Shown here: positions 54,990 through 64,000 of the stretch, piece after piece
How the letters are laid out: each line of letters starts with the position of its first letter
Position numbering within the stretch: the stretch's first letter is position 1
Assembly: GCA_943704415.1 (NCBI GenBank)
Contig: CALSCO010000043.1
Location: forward strand, 19,394 to 83,393
Direction of reading: 5' to 3'
DNA: 64,000 nt
From: Parvularia atlantis
Taxonomy: Eukaryota > Opisthokonta > Rotosphaerida
Made by a program: the position numbers and the translations under genes
The notes under the pieces: generated by a model
The model's input: only the letters and a program-made list of their open reading frames with translations
Database searches by the model: none
What the model was told of the DNA's origin: nothing

Positions 54990-56130
54990 ATGACAGCCTC
55001 GCTGCTGCGTCACGTGACCGCGCTGGACAACCTGCGCGAGGCGGCGGTGGCGGCGCGGCTCGTCGTGGACGGCGCGGCGGTGGGCCGGCTGCGTGCGGAC
55101 GTGCTCGTGGTGGTGCTGGCCGAGCACGTGGATGTGTTTGCGCGCGATGCGCAGGGCGACGTCGGCTTCGCGCCCGGCGTTGCGCCGACGTTCGAGGCGC
55201 GATCGCAGGCCGTGCACGGCGTCGTGACGCGCTGGCGCGCCGACGGGCGCTTCCCGGCGGCGTTGGGCGGCTGGCGCAACGAGGTGCGCGTCGATCGCTT
55301 GTGCGGCCCCGGCTCACGCGACCCGCAGCGCTGCCCCGTCCCAACGCGCGCGCTCGGCTCGCCCGTCCTGTTTGAGTGCGAGCGCAGCGCGATGGGCCTG
55401 TTTGGCCTGCCCGGCTTCGGCGTGCACCTGAACGCATTCGTCGGCCGCGGCCCGACGCTGCGCATGTGGGTCGGCCGGCGCAGCGCGCGCAAGCAGACGT
55501 ACCCGGGCATGCTCGACCAGATGGCGCGCGCGCGTCGTGCCCGCGTGCTTGTCGTGCGTGCAGCTGCTGACGCGCCGCGCAGGTCGCCGGCGGCATCCCG
55601 ACGGGCGTGGGCGTGCTCGAGAACCTCGTGCGCGAGTGCCAGGAGGAGGCCGGCGTCGCGCCACAGCTGGCCGGGCAGGCCGTGCCGGTGCGCGCGCACG
55701 CGGTGCTGCGCGGGGCTGATGGGCGGCGCGCAAGGTCGGCACGATCAACTACGTGCACGAGAACGACCGCGGCATCCACCCCGAGACGCAATACATCTAC
55801 GGTGCGTCTTGCAGGCGCGCACGTGCTGCCAGCTGAACGCGTCATGCAGATCTCGAGCTGCCTGCAGTGCGTGCGCGGCACACACATGCTGGCGCGGTGC
55901 TGACGTGTGTGTGTGCGTGCGCGCAGGACTTTGTGCCCGTGCCGCAGGACGGCGAGGTGGACGAGTTTCTGCTGCTGAGCGTGCCCGAGCTGCGTGAGCG
56001 CCTGGCGCGCGAAGAGTTCAAGCCCAACTGCGCCGTCGTTGTCGTGCACTTCCTCGTGCGGCACGGCCTCGTCACGCCCGAGAGCGAGCCCGACTACGTC
56101 GACATCGTGCGGCACATGACGCGGCGCTGA
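54990..56130 (+). CDS. Nudix hydrolase of the DUF4743/Nudt20-24 type
   Basis: 293 aa from six exons; introns 55284-55328, 55524-55582 (GC-AG), 55688-55734, 55802-55849 and 55867-55926. The N-terminal DUF4743-like region has ALGGWRNE and ECERSAMGLFGLPGFGVHLN, then MWVGRRSARKQTYPGMLDQ. The Nudix box is GGIPTGVGVLENLVRECQEEAGV, with the REx2EExG catalytic glutamates. The end matches the family: YDLELPADFVPVPQDGEVDE and FKPNCAVVVVHFLVRHGL. Related yeast and plant proteins hydrolyse damaged thiamine diphosphates or nucleotide diphosphates; substrate here is inferred only. A 17-nt micro-exon (55850-55866) supplies most of DLELPA. Confidence 0.91.
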
Positions 56131-56196
56131 TGCGTTGGTGGCGCGGCATAGCGACCATGCACAGAACTAAGAGGGAAAAAAAAAAGCGCGCAGCGC

Positions 56197-57101
56197 TCAG
56201 AACGACGTCGCAAACGCCTTCTCGAGGCCCTCGGTCATCGCCGCGCGCACCTGGTCGGCTGCGGCCGACGCGCCCTTGGTGCTGTCACTACGGTACTTTT
56301 CGTAGTTGAGCACGGCTGCGATGCGGGCGCGATCGTGAGTCGCGCCGCCACGACGCGGTCGCCGTGCACACGCGCCGTTGCGGTACGCCTTGGCAAAGGT
56401 CGGGATGGCGCTCTCGACGACCCACTGCATCCAGCTCGCGGGCGCCGTGCCCTGGAGGTCGTCGAAGCAGTGCACGTAAAACCGGGTGGCGGCGCCGCCG
56501 GGCGCGGCCTCGCGCAGGGCGACGTTCTGGAACGACTCGGTCACGCGCACGAAGCCCTTGCGCACGGGCACGGTCGCGTGGGGCTTGGACCGGAAGAGCA
56601 CACCGAAGCAGCGACGCCCATCGGCGTCCGTGCTTGGGCGGTCCTCGCTCAGGCGCTCGAGGCAGTAGTCGCGGTCGCTGAGCGGGGCCGGGAAGTGCAC
56701 GACCCAGTACCAGCCGTCGTCCAGCAGCGGCACCTGCTTGATATCTTTGATGAGCGTGTCCCACCTTGGCGCGTCGCCGCACGTCGCCGCACGTTCAGCA
56801 AGCAGCAGCAAGCAGTGCGCCACACGACAGACAAGACGCACTTGCGCCGGTACTCGACATCCATCAGCACGTCGAAGCACGTCCGCGTCGGCAGCGCCAC
56901 CGTCCCCGTCGCCTTGTACTCGAACAGGCCCGGGCGCACCTCGCGCCGGAACAGCTGCGCGTCGACGTCTGCGTGCGCAGCTGAGCAGGCTTCGCGACGC
57001 GCAGCTCACGCCGCACCGGCCACGCGGAAGGCCTGCCAGCCCGCGCCGCCCGTCTGCGGGTCGTCCAGGCGCGCGAAGAGCTCGTCGAACGTGCGCGCCA
57101 T
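56197..57101 (-). CDS. START-domain lipid-transfer protein (PCTP/STARD2-like)
   Basis: 241 aa from four exons (introns 57016-56969, 56841-56765, 56369-56316). Almost the whole protein is one START domain: FEYKATGTVALPTRTCFDVL, DVEYRRKWDTLIKDIKQV, DDGWYWVVHFPAPLSDRDYC with the conserved phosphate-binding Arg-Asp-Tyr, HCFDDLQGTAPASWMQWVVE and IPTFAKAYRNG. The length and absence of other domains fit the phosphatidylcholine-transfer-protein group, which moves single lipids between membranes. The bound lipid is not known. The second intron uses an AAG acceptor. The tRNA-Gln gene and its T-run terminator lie just upstream of the start codon (57101). Confidence 0.88.
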
Positions 57102-57113
57102 CGACGGAGGAAG

Positions 57114-57123
57114 AAAAAAAAAA
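57114..57123 (-). terminator. RNA polymerase III terminator (T10)
   Basis: Ten consecutive A on the plus strand, read as T10 on the minus strand, starting 7 nt past the tRNA-Gln 3' end. This is the expected Pol III stop signal. Confidence 0.8.
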
Positions 57124-57130
57124 CAGTGTT

Positions 57131-57217
57131 TGGTCATGGCCAGGTTCGAACTGGCGTTATCGGCTGCCCGCGGAGCAAAATCAAAGGCCGATGTGATGAC
57201 CACTACACTACACGACC
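57131..57217 (-). tRNA. tRNA-Gln (anticodon TTG) with 15-nt intron
   Basis: On the minus strand the acceptor arms GGTCGTG and CATGACC pair (one G-U) with discriminator A. The D arm is GTGTAGTGGTCATCAC, a classic A-box. The T arm is GCCAG-TTCGAAC-CTGGC, a B-box. The anticodon stem TCGGC/GCCGA encloses 22 nt instead of 7. Placing the intron at the canonical position after base 37 (57180-57166, 15 nt) gives loop CTTTGAA with anticodon TTG. The mature RNA has 72 nt before CCA addition. CCA is not encoded. Processing by tRNA splicing endonuclease is inferred. Confidence 0.93.
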
Positions 57218-57272
57218 CTCCAGACGCTCGGCGCGGTAAACGCCCATGGATGGTGCATCGTCGTGCTCGGCA

Positions 57273-59411
57273 CTAACTCAGCGCGTCGTCGGCGTCGTCG
57301 GCGTCGGCGTCGGTGGCGTCGCCGAGCTGCAGCTGCCGATACGAGCCGCGGCCGGCGGGTGCGGCGAGCTTGGCGGTGTGCGCTGCGCGCGCGCTTGCTG
57401 GTAAGACGAGGCGCGGCACACGCGCAGACCGGACGCCACCGTCCGGAATGATGAGCTCGATCGCGTCGTCCTCGACGTCGGCAAGACCAAGCGCGTCGTC
57501 CGAGCCGCCGTCGGTCGAGGCGACGGGCGTGCTGCGCGTGCTGCTGCTTCTGGCGCGCCACTTGAGCCACTGCGAGAAGAACAGCAGCACGTGCGTGACG
57601 AGCGCGACGACGGCAAAGACGCGGAACGACACGCGCCCGCCGTACGCCGCGTAGACAAAGCCCTGTGTGCGTGCGTGGCGCATGTCAGCCAGCATGTCCG
57701 CGCACGCACGCAGCAGGCAAGCATGCACGCCCACGAGCGCGCCGATGCCATTGCCCGCGCCCCTGTTTGCAGCATCGCGCGCGCGTCAGTCGCCGCAACA
57801 TGTGCCAAACAAGCCGGCGCACCAGTGGATGCCCGAGAGCAGGCCCTGCATCGACGCCTCGAGCCCGCGCGGCGCGATCGACGCGGCGTAGTCGGTGCTG
57901 GCCGCCCACGACGCGGCGTACGTGAGCCTGGCGGTCGCCTCTCGGGTCAAATCACGTTCGTTCTGTCGACGGCGAGAGAGTGCGCACCCGTGCAGCGCCT
58001 CGGCCGGCAAGACGAGCCACGGGTCGGACAGGTACGAGTACCAGACAAAGCGCAGGATGTACGTGAGCAGGCCGATGTGCAGCACGACATCGTTGCCAAA
58101 GCGCCGGATGAGGTGCCCCGCGAAGAAGAATAACGGCACCTCGGTCACGCACATCACCGCCAGGCACAGGCCAAACAGCTCGGGCGGCGCGCTCAGCTCC
58201 TCGGCCAGGTACACAAACAGGAACGCGGTGATCTGCCTGCACGCCATGTGATGAGCGAGCCCGGCCGTCAGCGCGCAAAGCGGCACGCACCCCATGAGGA
58301 TGCCCATGAGCAGCATCACGGCGAAGAACGCGACGACCTCGGGCCGCGCAAACAGGTCGCGCATCGCGCGCAGCAGCGGCGGCTTGATGTCGCCTGCGCT
58401 CACGACGTCAGCGTGCGACGACGGCACGGGCCAGGGCGCGGCACGCACCGCTCCGCCGCTTGGCGAACGGCACGCGGTAGAACGGCACCAGCGACGCCAG
58501 CATCGCGAGCACCTGCATACCAAAGTACGCGCGCGTGTCGCCCGTCCACCCGACGACGAGCCCGACGAGCAGCGACGCGATGCCCCAGCTGACCGCGCCC
58601 CTGTGCCGTGACATGCGCGCGTCAGCACACACGAACATCGTATGTCACACGCACACCATAATCTACTCTTGCCGTAGTCGCCGCGCCGCCCGCGCAGCTG
58701 CTGCAGCGTCGAGACGTCCAGCAGCGGTCCGACGCCGGACCCGACGACGTCCGCGCACCTGCGAGAGGCGCACGCGCGTGTCACGACACCGTCGTGCAGG
58801 TGCACAGCGGCCCGCACAGCACGATCACGACCATCGCGCCGAACGAGGGCGCGACCGTGAGCATCGCGCGCACGAGCACGGCGACGACGGCGCAGCACAG
58901 CAGCACGACGCGGTGCACACCGGCGTAGTCGGCCAGCGTCGTCCAGAGCGGCGCACCTGCGCGTCTTGCGCACGTCAACCGCGCTGATCCGGAGCGCAGA
59001 GCGGACGCACCGACCGCGCCCGCGAATGGCTGCAGCGCGCCAACGATGCCGATCTCCTGCGGCGACAGCCCTCGCCCCTGCACGCGCACGATCCGCATCA
59101 GATGCAGAGCACAATTGTGTGACACGCGCACCTGCAGGTACACGGTCAGGACGGGGCTGACGCACGCGAAGGTGAAGAACGCCATGAAGTACGCGATCTG
59201 CGACGTGGCGCGTCAGCGTCAGCCACGTGCGCACGTCGCCGCATCGGCGCCGGGCACGCACCTTGTGCGGGATCGTATCGGGGTTGACACGTTCGATGCA
59301 CCCGCACACGCGCGCGTCCCGCACGTCGTCCGCCACGCCGCCCGCCTCGTCTGGCGCGTCGTCCGCCGTCTCATCAACAGGCGCACGTGGCCCGTCACGC
59401 TTCGCGGGCAT
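57273..59411 (-). CDS. MFS transporter (MFSD6/LacY-like)
   Basis: 526 aa from 11 exons; introns 59261-59198, 59131-59078, 59010-58957, 58805-58759, 58656-58601, 58448-58394, 58290-58237, 57987-57928, 57810-57763 and 57728-57663. After a cytosolic N-terminus come about 12 hydrophobic segments: AYFMAFFTFACVSPVLTVYL, GLSPQEIGIVGALQPFAG, the conserved APLWTTLADYAGVHR loop, RLWGAVSWGIASLLVGLVVG, GLLSGIHWCAGLGAGNGIGA and GGFVYAAYGGRVSFRVFAVV. The LWGxxxWG-type and GLSxxEIG motifs are typical of the MFS_1-like/MFSD6 group. Substrate unknown. A 34-nt exon (57762-57729) supplies GAGNGIGALVG. The C-terminal tail is acidic and ends DADADDADDALS. A splice after 57430 cannot be excluded. Confidence 0.87.
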
Positions 59412-59443
59412 TGCTCGGTGACACTTCGAAAGTCATCAGTCGA
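59412..59443. promoter_or_regulatory. 32-bp bidirectional start-to-start spacer
   Basis: The start codons of the MFS transporter (minus) and hexokinase (plus) are separated by 32 bp. If the substrate is a sugar, shared control would be sensible, but this is speculation. Confidence 0.5.
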
Positions 59444-61616
59444 ATGTCGGACACGGCGGCGTCATCGGGCGCGTCGCGCCTCGCCGGCTGGGCGCAGCAC
59501 GTCAACTGGCCGATGTGGAGCACGCTCGGGCTGCTATGGGCCGCCGGTGCGTGCTGCGATGCGTGGAGGTGTGCGCGCGCGGGCCCACGGCGCTGGCGCG
59601 CACAGGCTTCCTGCACGGCTACCTCTTCGCGTCAGCATCGTCTGAGCGACGCCGGCGCGGCTCACGCGCGATCGCGGCCGAGGCGAGGCGTGACGAGGGC
59701 GGCGTAGCATTGACCGTGCGCGACCAGCCGTCGGCACTGCAGCTTGTGCCGCGCAGCCAGCGCTGGATGGACGACCTTGAGGCTGCGTTCCACGTCTCGT
59801 CGACTCATCTGTACGAGATCGTGTGCGTCCGCGCTTGCGCCCGCGCCCGCTGCAGCCGTGGCTGAGCATCGAGCGTGTGCGTGTGCGTACAGCCGCCACT
59901 TTGTCGCAGAGATGGAGCTCGGCCTGACCAAGACCGGCAGCAGCATGAAGATGATTCCGTCGTTCGTCGAGCGCCTTCCCACGGGCAACGAGCGCGGCAG
60001 CATGCTCGCCCTCGACCTCGGCGGCTCCAACTTCCGCGTCGTGCAGGTGTGCGCGTGACACAGTGCACGTCTCTGCTCACCACGAGACGCGTGCGTGCAG
60101 GTGATGATGGACGGCAACGGCCAGACGCGCACGCAGCACAAGAAGTTTGTCGTGAGCGACGAGCTCAAAGTCGGCCACGTCGACGACGTGCGCGCCCGCT
60201 CCGCACCCGCTTGTCTGTGCGCGTCCCTTACCCGCCCGGGCGCGCAGCTGTTTGACTTCCTGGCCGACTGCATCAAGCAGTTTCTGCAGGAGAGCAACCT
60301 CGGCGTCGAGGCCGAGCACTTCCTCGGCTTCACGTTCTCGTTCCCCGTGCGGCAGCACTCGATCAACAGCGGCGAGCTGATAGAGTGGACCAAGGGTGCG
60401 CGTGCGCCCACGCACCCTCAAGCCCGCGCTGAATTCTCGCGCCGCAGGCTTCTCGATCCCGAGCGCGGTCAACCAGGACGTGTGCGGGCTGCTCGACCGC
60501 GCGATCAAGCGCAAGGTGCGCACGTGGTGCACGACACAGCGCGTAGGGTCTGACGCGCGGCGCACGAAGGGCATGAACGTCAAGGTCGCCGCGCTTGTCA
60601 ACGACACCGTCGGCACGCTCGTCGCCCACGCCTATCAGGACATCGAGACGGTCGCGGGTGTGATCCTCGGCACGGGCAGCAACGCCGCGTACGTGGAGAA
60701 GCTGAGCAACGTGCCCAAGTGGGACGCGCCGCCCAGTAAGAGCGGCCTGATGATCATCAACATGGAGTGGGGCAACTTTGACTACAGGCGCAAGGTGCTG
60801 CTGGGCGAGCGTGTCGCGCGTGCGGCTCATGGCTCACGGCGCCGCGCGCAGGTGCTGCCGATCACGCGCTACGACGTCGAGATCGACGAGCGCTCGCCGA
60901 ACCCGGGAAAGCAGCTGTACGAGAAGCTCATCTCGGGCATGTACCTGGGCGAGATCTTGCGCGTCGTGCTCGTCGACCTCGCCAAGCGCGGGCACATCTT
61001 CCGCGGCGAGATGTCGAAGCAGCTCGAGACGCCGTACGGCATTGACACGGCGTTCCTGTCGCGCATCGAGCGGTGCGTGAACACGCTCGAGCACAACGCC
61101 CGCGACGTGGCTGACCGCTCGCACCAGCGACCACTCGCTTGACCTGCACGACACGCGCGCCGTGATCGAGGAGCTGCTCGGCATCAAGGAGCCCTCGAGC
61201 GAGGACTGCAAGGTCGTCAAGCGCGTGAGCGAGCTCGTTGGCATTCGCGCGGCGCGGCTGAGCGCGGCGGGCGTGGCAGGCGTGGTGCGCACTCCCTTTG
61301 CTGGTGTGCGTCGAGCCTCATGCCGACGCGCGCGCGCGCGTACCCGCAGGTGACCAAGACGAACCGCCTCGGCGGCTGCACGGTCGCGGTCGACGGCTCG
61401 GTGTTTGAGAAGTACCCGCACTTTGCGAACCGCATGAACGACGGTGCAACACTTTGCGCCAGCCCGCCTGGCCGCCTGCCTGACACGCCCGCCCGCCGCC
61501 GCGCAGCGCTCATCGAGATCTTTGGCGTGTCGGCCGACGCGATCCGCATGGTCCAAGCGCGCGACGGCTCGAGCGTCGGCGCCGGGCTCATTGCGATGCT
61601 CGCGAGCCAGTCGTGA
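59444..61616 (+). CDS. Hexokinase with N-terminal membrane anchor
   Basis: 527 aa from 11 exons; introns 59547-59605, 59823-59892, 60047-60100, 60188-60247, 60396-60447, 60516-60569, 60795-60851, 61073-61127, 61285-61349 and 61444-61506. It phosphorylates glucose with ATP at the start of glycolysis. Motifs: [14 protein letters not shown] (phosphate 1), [31 protein letters not shown] with the sugar-binding Asn-Gln-Asp, [17 protein letters not shown] with the catalytic Asp, [42 protein letters not shown] and [14 protein letters not shown] (adenosine motif). The N-terminus carries a hydrophobic segment ([18 protein letters not shown]) like plant and some protist hexokinases that bind the outer mitochondrial membrane. 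At 527 aa it is the single-domain type. Confidence 0.93.
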
Positions 61617-61813
61617 GCGTGTCGTCCTGTCCCGCCAGCAGAAACTCAAAGGGCGCTCGTGCGGAGCGTGCTGTCCAATCCGAAAAGAGCATTCTGAAAT
61701 AACGCGTGCTCCGCGCGCCGATTGGTCCGCCCCTTCGAAGGCACGTGGCTTCCGCGGAAAACGCTCCCACGGTTGCATTCCTCTCGCTGTCTCTCGAGCA
61801 CCCGGCTGACGCG

Positions 61814-64000
61814 ATGCTGCCGCGCGGCGCACGGCACGTCGCAGCTCTCGCGCTGGTCGTGCTGGCCGCGGCCGTTGGCACGGCGCACGCCGCCGACTCG
61901 TGTCTCGCCTACGCCGGTGCGCGCCGCTGTCAACAACAACAACAAAAAAAAAAGGCTCGCCGCGGTCGTGGTTGACGGGTTCGCGGACGCAGCGACGTTC
62001 TCGCAGGCGTACCCTGGCTACAGCCCGAACTGCGTCATGTCTGCGTGCGTTTGTCGTGCGACGTGAGAGAGGGGGGGATCCCCGCTGCTGACGGGCGGAT
62101 CGCGCTTGTCGAAAGGCCGCGCAACATCTTCTGCTCGTTCGACTCGACGTCGTACCCGTTCTGCGGGCCGACGTCGTGCCAGCAGGTCAAGGACTACGGC
62201 CCATACATGCAGCAGCGCTGCAACATGCAGCTGGGCGCGTGCTGCTCGTGCTCGCTCTCGTGCGGCTTCTGCACGGCCAACCGCAAGGACGAGTTCGTCG
62301 ACTGCTCGTGCACCATCCCCTACTACGACGCGTGCACGGCGTGCATCCCGCGCACCGGCGCGCCGTACTACGGCCCGACGTGCTCGGGCATCTGCCCGGC
62401 GTGCGTCAACGGTGCGTGCGGCGCGTCCTGTGCGCGCAGCCTGAGCCGTCCGCCGCGAAGGAACGTGCCGCTCGGGCCCGACGGGCGACGGCGGCTGCAC
62501 GTGCATCACGGGCTACGGCGGGGCGCTGTGCAACACCAGTGCGCCCTCCGCCATCGCCCGCTGCGCCCGCTCATCCGCGCCGCGCAGCCGTCTGCGGCGA
62601 CGGGCTCGTCCTGGGCGACGAGCAGTGCGACACGGGCGTGGCGGTCAACAGCCGCATCAACTGCCCGTACGGCCAGACCTCGTGCGGCGCGGGCTGCTAC
62701 CAGTGCCGGAACGTGACCTTTGAGGTGAGGCGCGGCGCCTCGTGCCCGCGATCGCGCCCTCACGCCGCGCGCAGAACGAACCGACCGCGTACAACGTCCG
62801 CTACTGCGGCGACGGCATCATCACGACCAACGGCTGGCTTAACCAGTCCACGGCGCAGAACGAGGCGTGCGACACGGGCCCCAGCGTCAACAGCCCTTGG
62901 CGCTGCCAGTATGGCGTGCCGAGCTGCTCGGGCTGCTACCAGTGCAAGAGCATCTCGCCGCCCGTACGCGCGCACGCGGTGGGCGAATATTTCCCCCCTG
63001 ACTGACCGAGCGCACGGCGCGCAGAACCCAAACATACTCACGGCACGGTGCGGCGACGGCATCGTCCAGACCGGCTGGCCGGGCCAATCGAGGGACGAGC
63101 AGTGCGACCTGGGCGCGGCCAACGGCGGCGTGAGCGGATGCAACAACCAGTGCCAGTTCTTCACGCCCACGCCGTCCGCGACCGCCACAGCCACGTTCAC
63201 TCCCTTCACGCCGAGCGCGACCGCCAGCGCGTCGGCGAGCGAGACGGCCACGGCGACCGCGACGGGCACGGCGACGATGGAGATGACGCCGAGTGCGACC
63301 GCGAGCGCGACAGCGTTGGAGAACGAGACAGCCTCGGCGACAGAGACATCCGCGCCCACGGCCGCAGCGACTCCCACTACGACCTTGACGCCCACGGCCG
63401 CAGCGACTCCCACTACGACCTTGACGCCCACGGCCGCAGCGACTCCCAGTACGACATCCGCGCCCACGGCCGCGGCAACACCCACTACGACCTTGACGCC
63501 CACGGCCGCAGCGACCGCTTCTTTGACTGCCATGGCGAGCGCGACCGCAACAGCGAGCGCGATGGACACCGCGTCAAGCACTGCGACAGCAAGCGCATCG
63601 GACACCGCGACGGCGTCCTCGTCTGAGACCGCGACCGACACGGTATTCGCCTCGGCGTCCGCCACCGCATCCACCTCGGCAACGGCTTCTGCCACCGACT
63701 CGGACACCGCCAGTGCGACGGCCAGCGCGACCACGACGCCGCGCGCGACCATCACGCCCACGCCCACACCCACGCCGGTCTACTACACCGCGACCGTACG
63801 CCGCACCAGCGCGGGCGCCGCAAGCTCGTACCTGAACGAGCAAGTCGGCTCGGCCGGTCTCGACGCGGCCGTCGTGTTCCAGGCGACCGTCACGCCCTCG
63901 CCGCTGCCCACGGCCAGCCTTCTCTACACGTGGACGTGCATTAATCCCATCGCCGTGTGCCCGCAGATCACGCAGACCAACCAGGTGCGCTTGTGTGAGC
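61814..64000 (+). CDS. Secreted cysteine-rich, mucin-like protein, 3' part cut by window edge
   Basis: At least 605 aa from seven exons, then an intron opening at 63985. Earlier introns: 61917-61992, 62045-62115, 62412-62460, 62539-62587, 62725-62774 and 62964-63024. A signal peptide (MLPRGARHVAALALVVLAAA) ends at HAADS. A Cys-rich region (CNMQLGACCSCSLSCGFC) is followed by GDGGCTCITGYGG (EGF-like) and three repeats of CGDG...CD-G: CGDGLVLGDEQCDTG, CGDGIITTNGW...EACDTG and CGDGIVQTGW...EQCDLG, the DUF4215/Myxococcus Cys-rich type. Then about 200 residues of Thr/Ala/Ser/Pro, with a 12-residue tandem repeat, look heavily O-glycosylated. The last visible part (SLLYTWTCINPIAVCP) may begin a PKD/REJ-like domain. 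Probably a cell-surface or matrix protein. Confidence 0.8.
63352..63531 (+). repeat. 36-bp coding minisatellite (five units)
   Basis: Five in-frame 36-bp units at 63352, 63388, 63424, 63460 and 63496 encode [AT]PTAAATPTTTL and variants. The units differ mainly at their ends, and the last is degenerate. They form the core of the Thr/Ala-rich linker. Confidence 0.88.

Noticed and set aside
54989-54991. ATG 54991 as the RlmL-like start
   Set aside because: It overlaps the start codon of the divergent Nudix gene. The start at 54961 begins exactly where bacterial RlmL begins.
63352-63531. CRISPR-like array
   Set aside because: The 36-bp units are directly adjacent without spacers and are in frame within a secreted Thr/Ala-rich protein.
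8-64000. Very long open frames on both strands throughout the window
   Set aside because: They are products of the extreme GC content. Their translations are Arg/Ala/Pro-rich and lack family motifs, while spliced frames elsewhere at the same place give conserved proteins.
1-64000. A bacterial (high-GC actinobacterial or myxobacterial) origin for the window
   Set aside because: Conserved motifs are repeatedly broken by short GT-AG and GC-AG introns. TOM20, INTS1, RCL1 and an intron-bearing tRNA are present. There are no operons or ribosome binding sites.

Overview
The window is nuclear DNA from a GC-rich, gene-dense eukaryotic microbe. The evidence is 29 protein genes, nearly all split by tiny spliceosomal introns (about 43-118 nt, mostly 46-66), one intron-bearing tRNA gene, and orthologues of purely eukaryotic proteins: TOM20, INTS1, RCL1, POLDIP2, long-form tRNase Z, FATP-type acyl-CoA synthetase, MPO1, HPRT and hexokinase. 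TOM20 is of the animal/fungal type and there is a hybrid histidine kinase, so a free-living protist near the opisthokont/amoebozoan/apusomonad part of the tree is my guess; the species is not identified. Because of the GC bias, long open frames run on both strands. Only frames that join by splicing into recognisable or internally consistent proteins are annotated, and each multi-exon model was checked to keep frame from start to stop.

Layout. 1-9.5 kb: ILKAP-like PP2C phosphatase (cut by the left edge), mitochondrial DEAD-box helicase (DDX28/MRH4 type), a seven-TM protein, an ankyrin protein, TOM20, a FYVE protein and POLDIP2. 9.8-13.8 kb: a tandem pair of unrecognised paralogues. 14.3-18 kb: ornithine-type mitochondrial carrier, MPO1-like dioxygenase and HPRT. 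18.4-24.3 kb: a 1668-aa double hybrid histidine kinase. 24.8-31.1 kb: FATP, RCL1 and a CDC123/D123-family protein. 31.1-37.3 kb: a 1175-aa acidic protein with an mS23-like N-terminus, then an amidase. 37.9-48.2 kb: INTS1 and ELAC2. 48.2-57.2 kb: a second seven-TM protein, M28 peptidase, SDR, RlmL-like methyltransferase, Nudix hydrolase, START protein and tRNA-Gln. 57.2-64 kb: MFS transporter, hexokinase and a secreted cysteine-rich/mucin-like protein (cut by the right edge).

Genes alternate strands, so many are head-to-head (28-32 bp between start codons in three pairs) or tail-to-tail (23-90 bp between stop codons). Many products serve mitochondria (DDX28-like, TOM20, POLDIP2, carrier, perhaps the mS23-like protein), lipid metabolism (MPO1, FATP, amidase, START, SDR) or RNA processing (RCL1, INTS1, ELAC2, RlmL-like).

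The most unusual feature is the splicing code. About 188 proposed introns overwhelmingly begin GTGCG rather than GTAAG/GTATG, carry CTGAC or CTCAC near the 3' end, and end in CAG, or in AAG in about ten cases. Nine introns are best explained as GC-AG, keeping the same CG at positions +4/+5.
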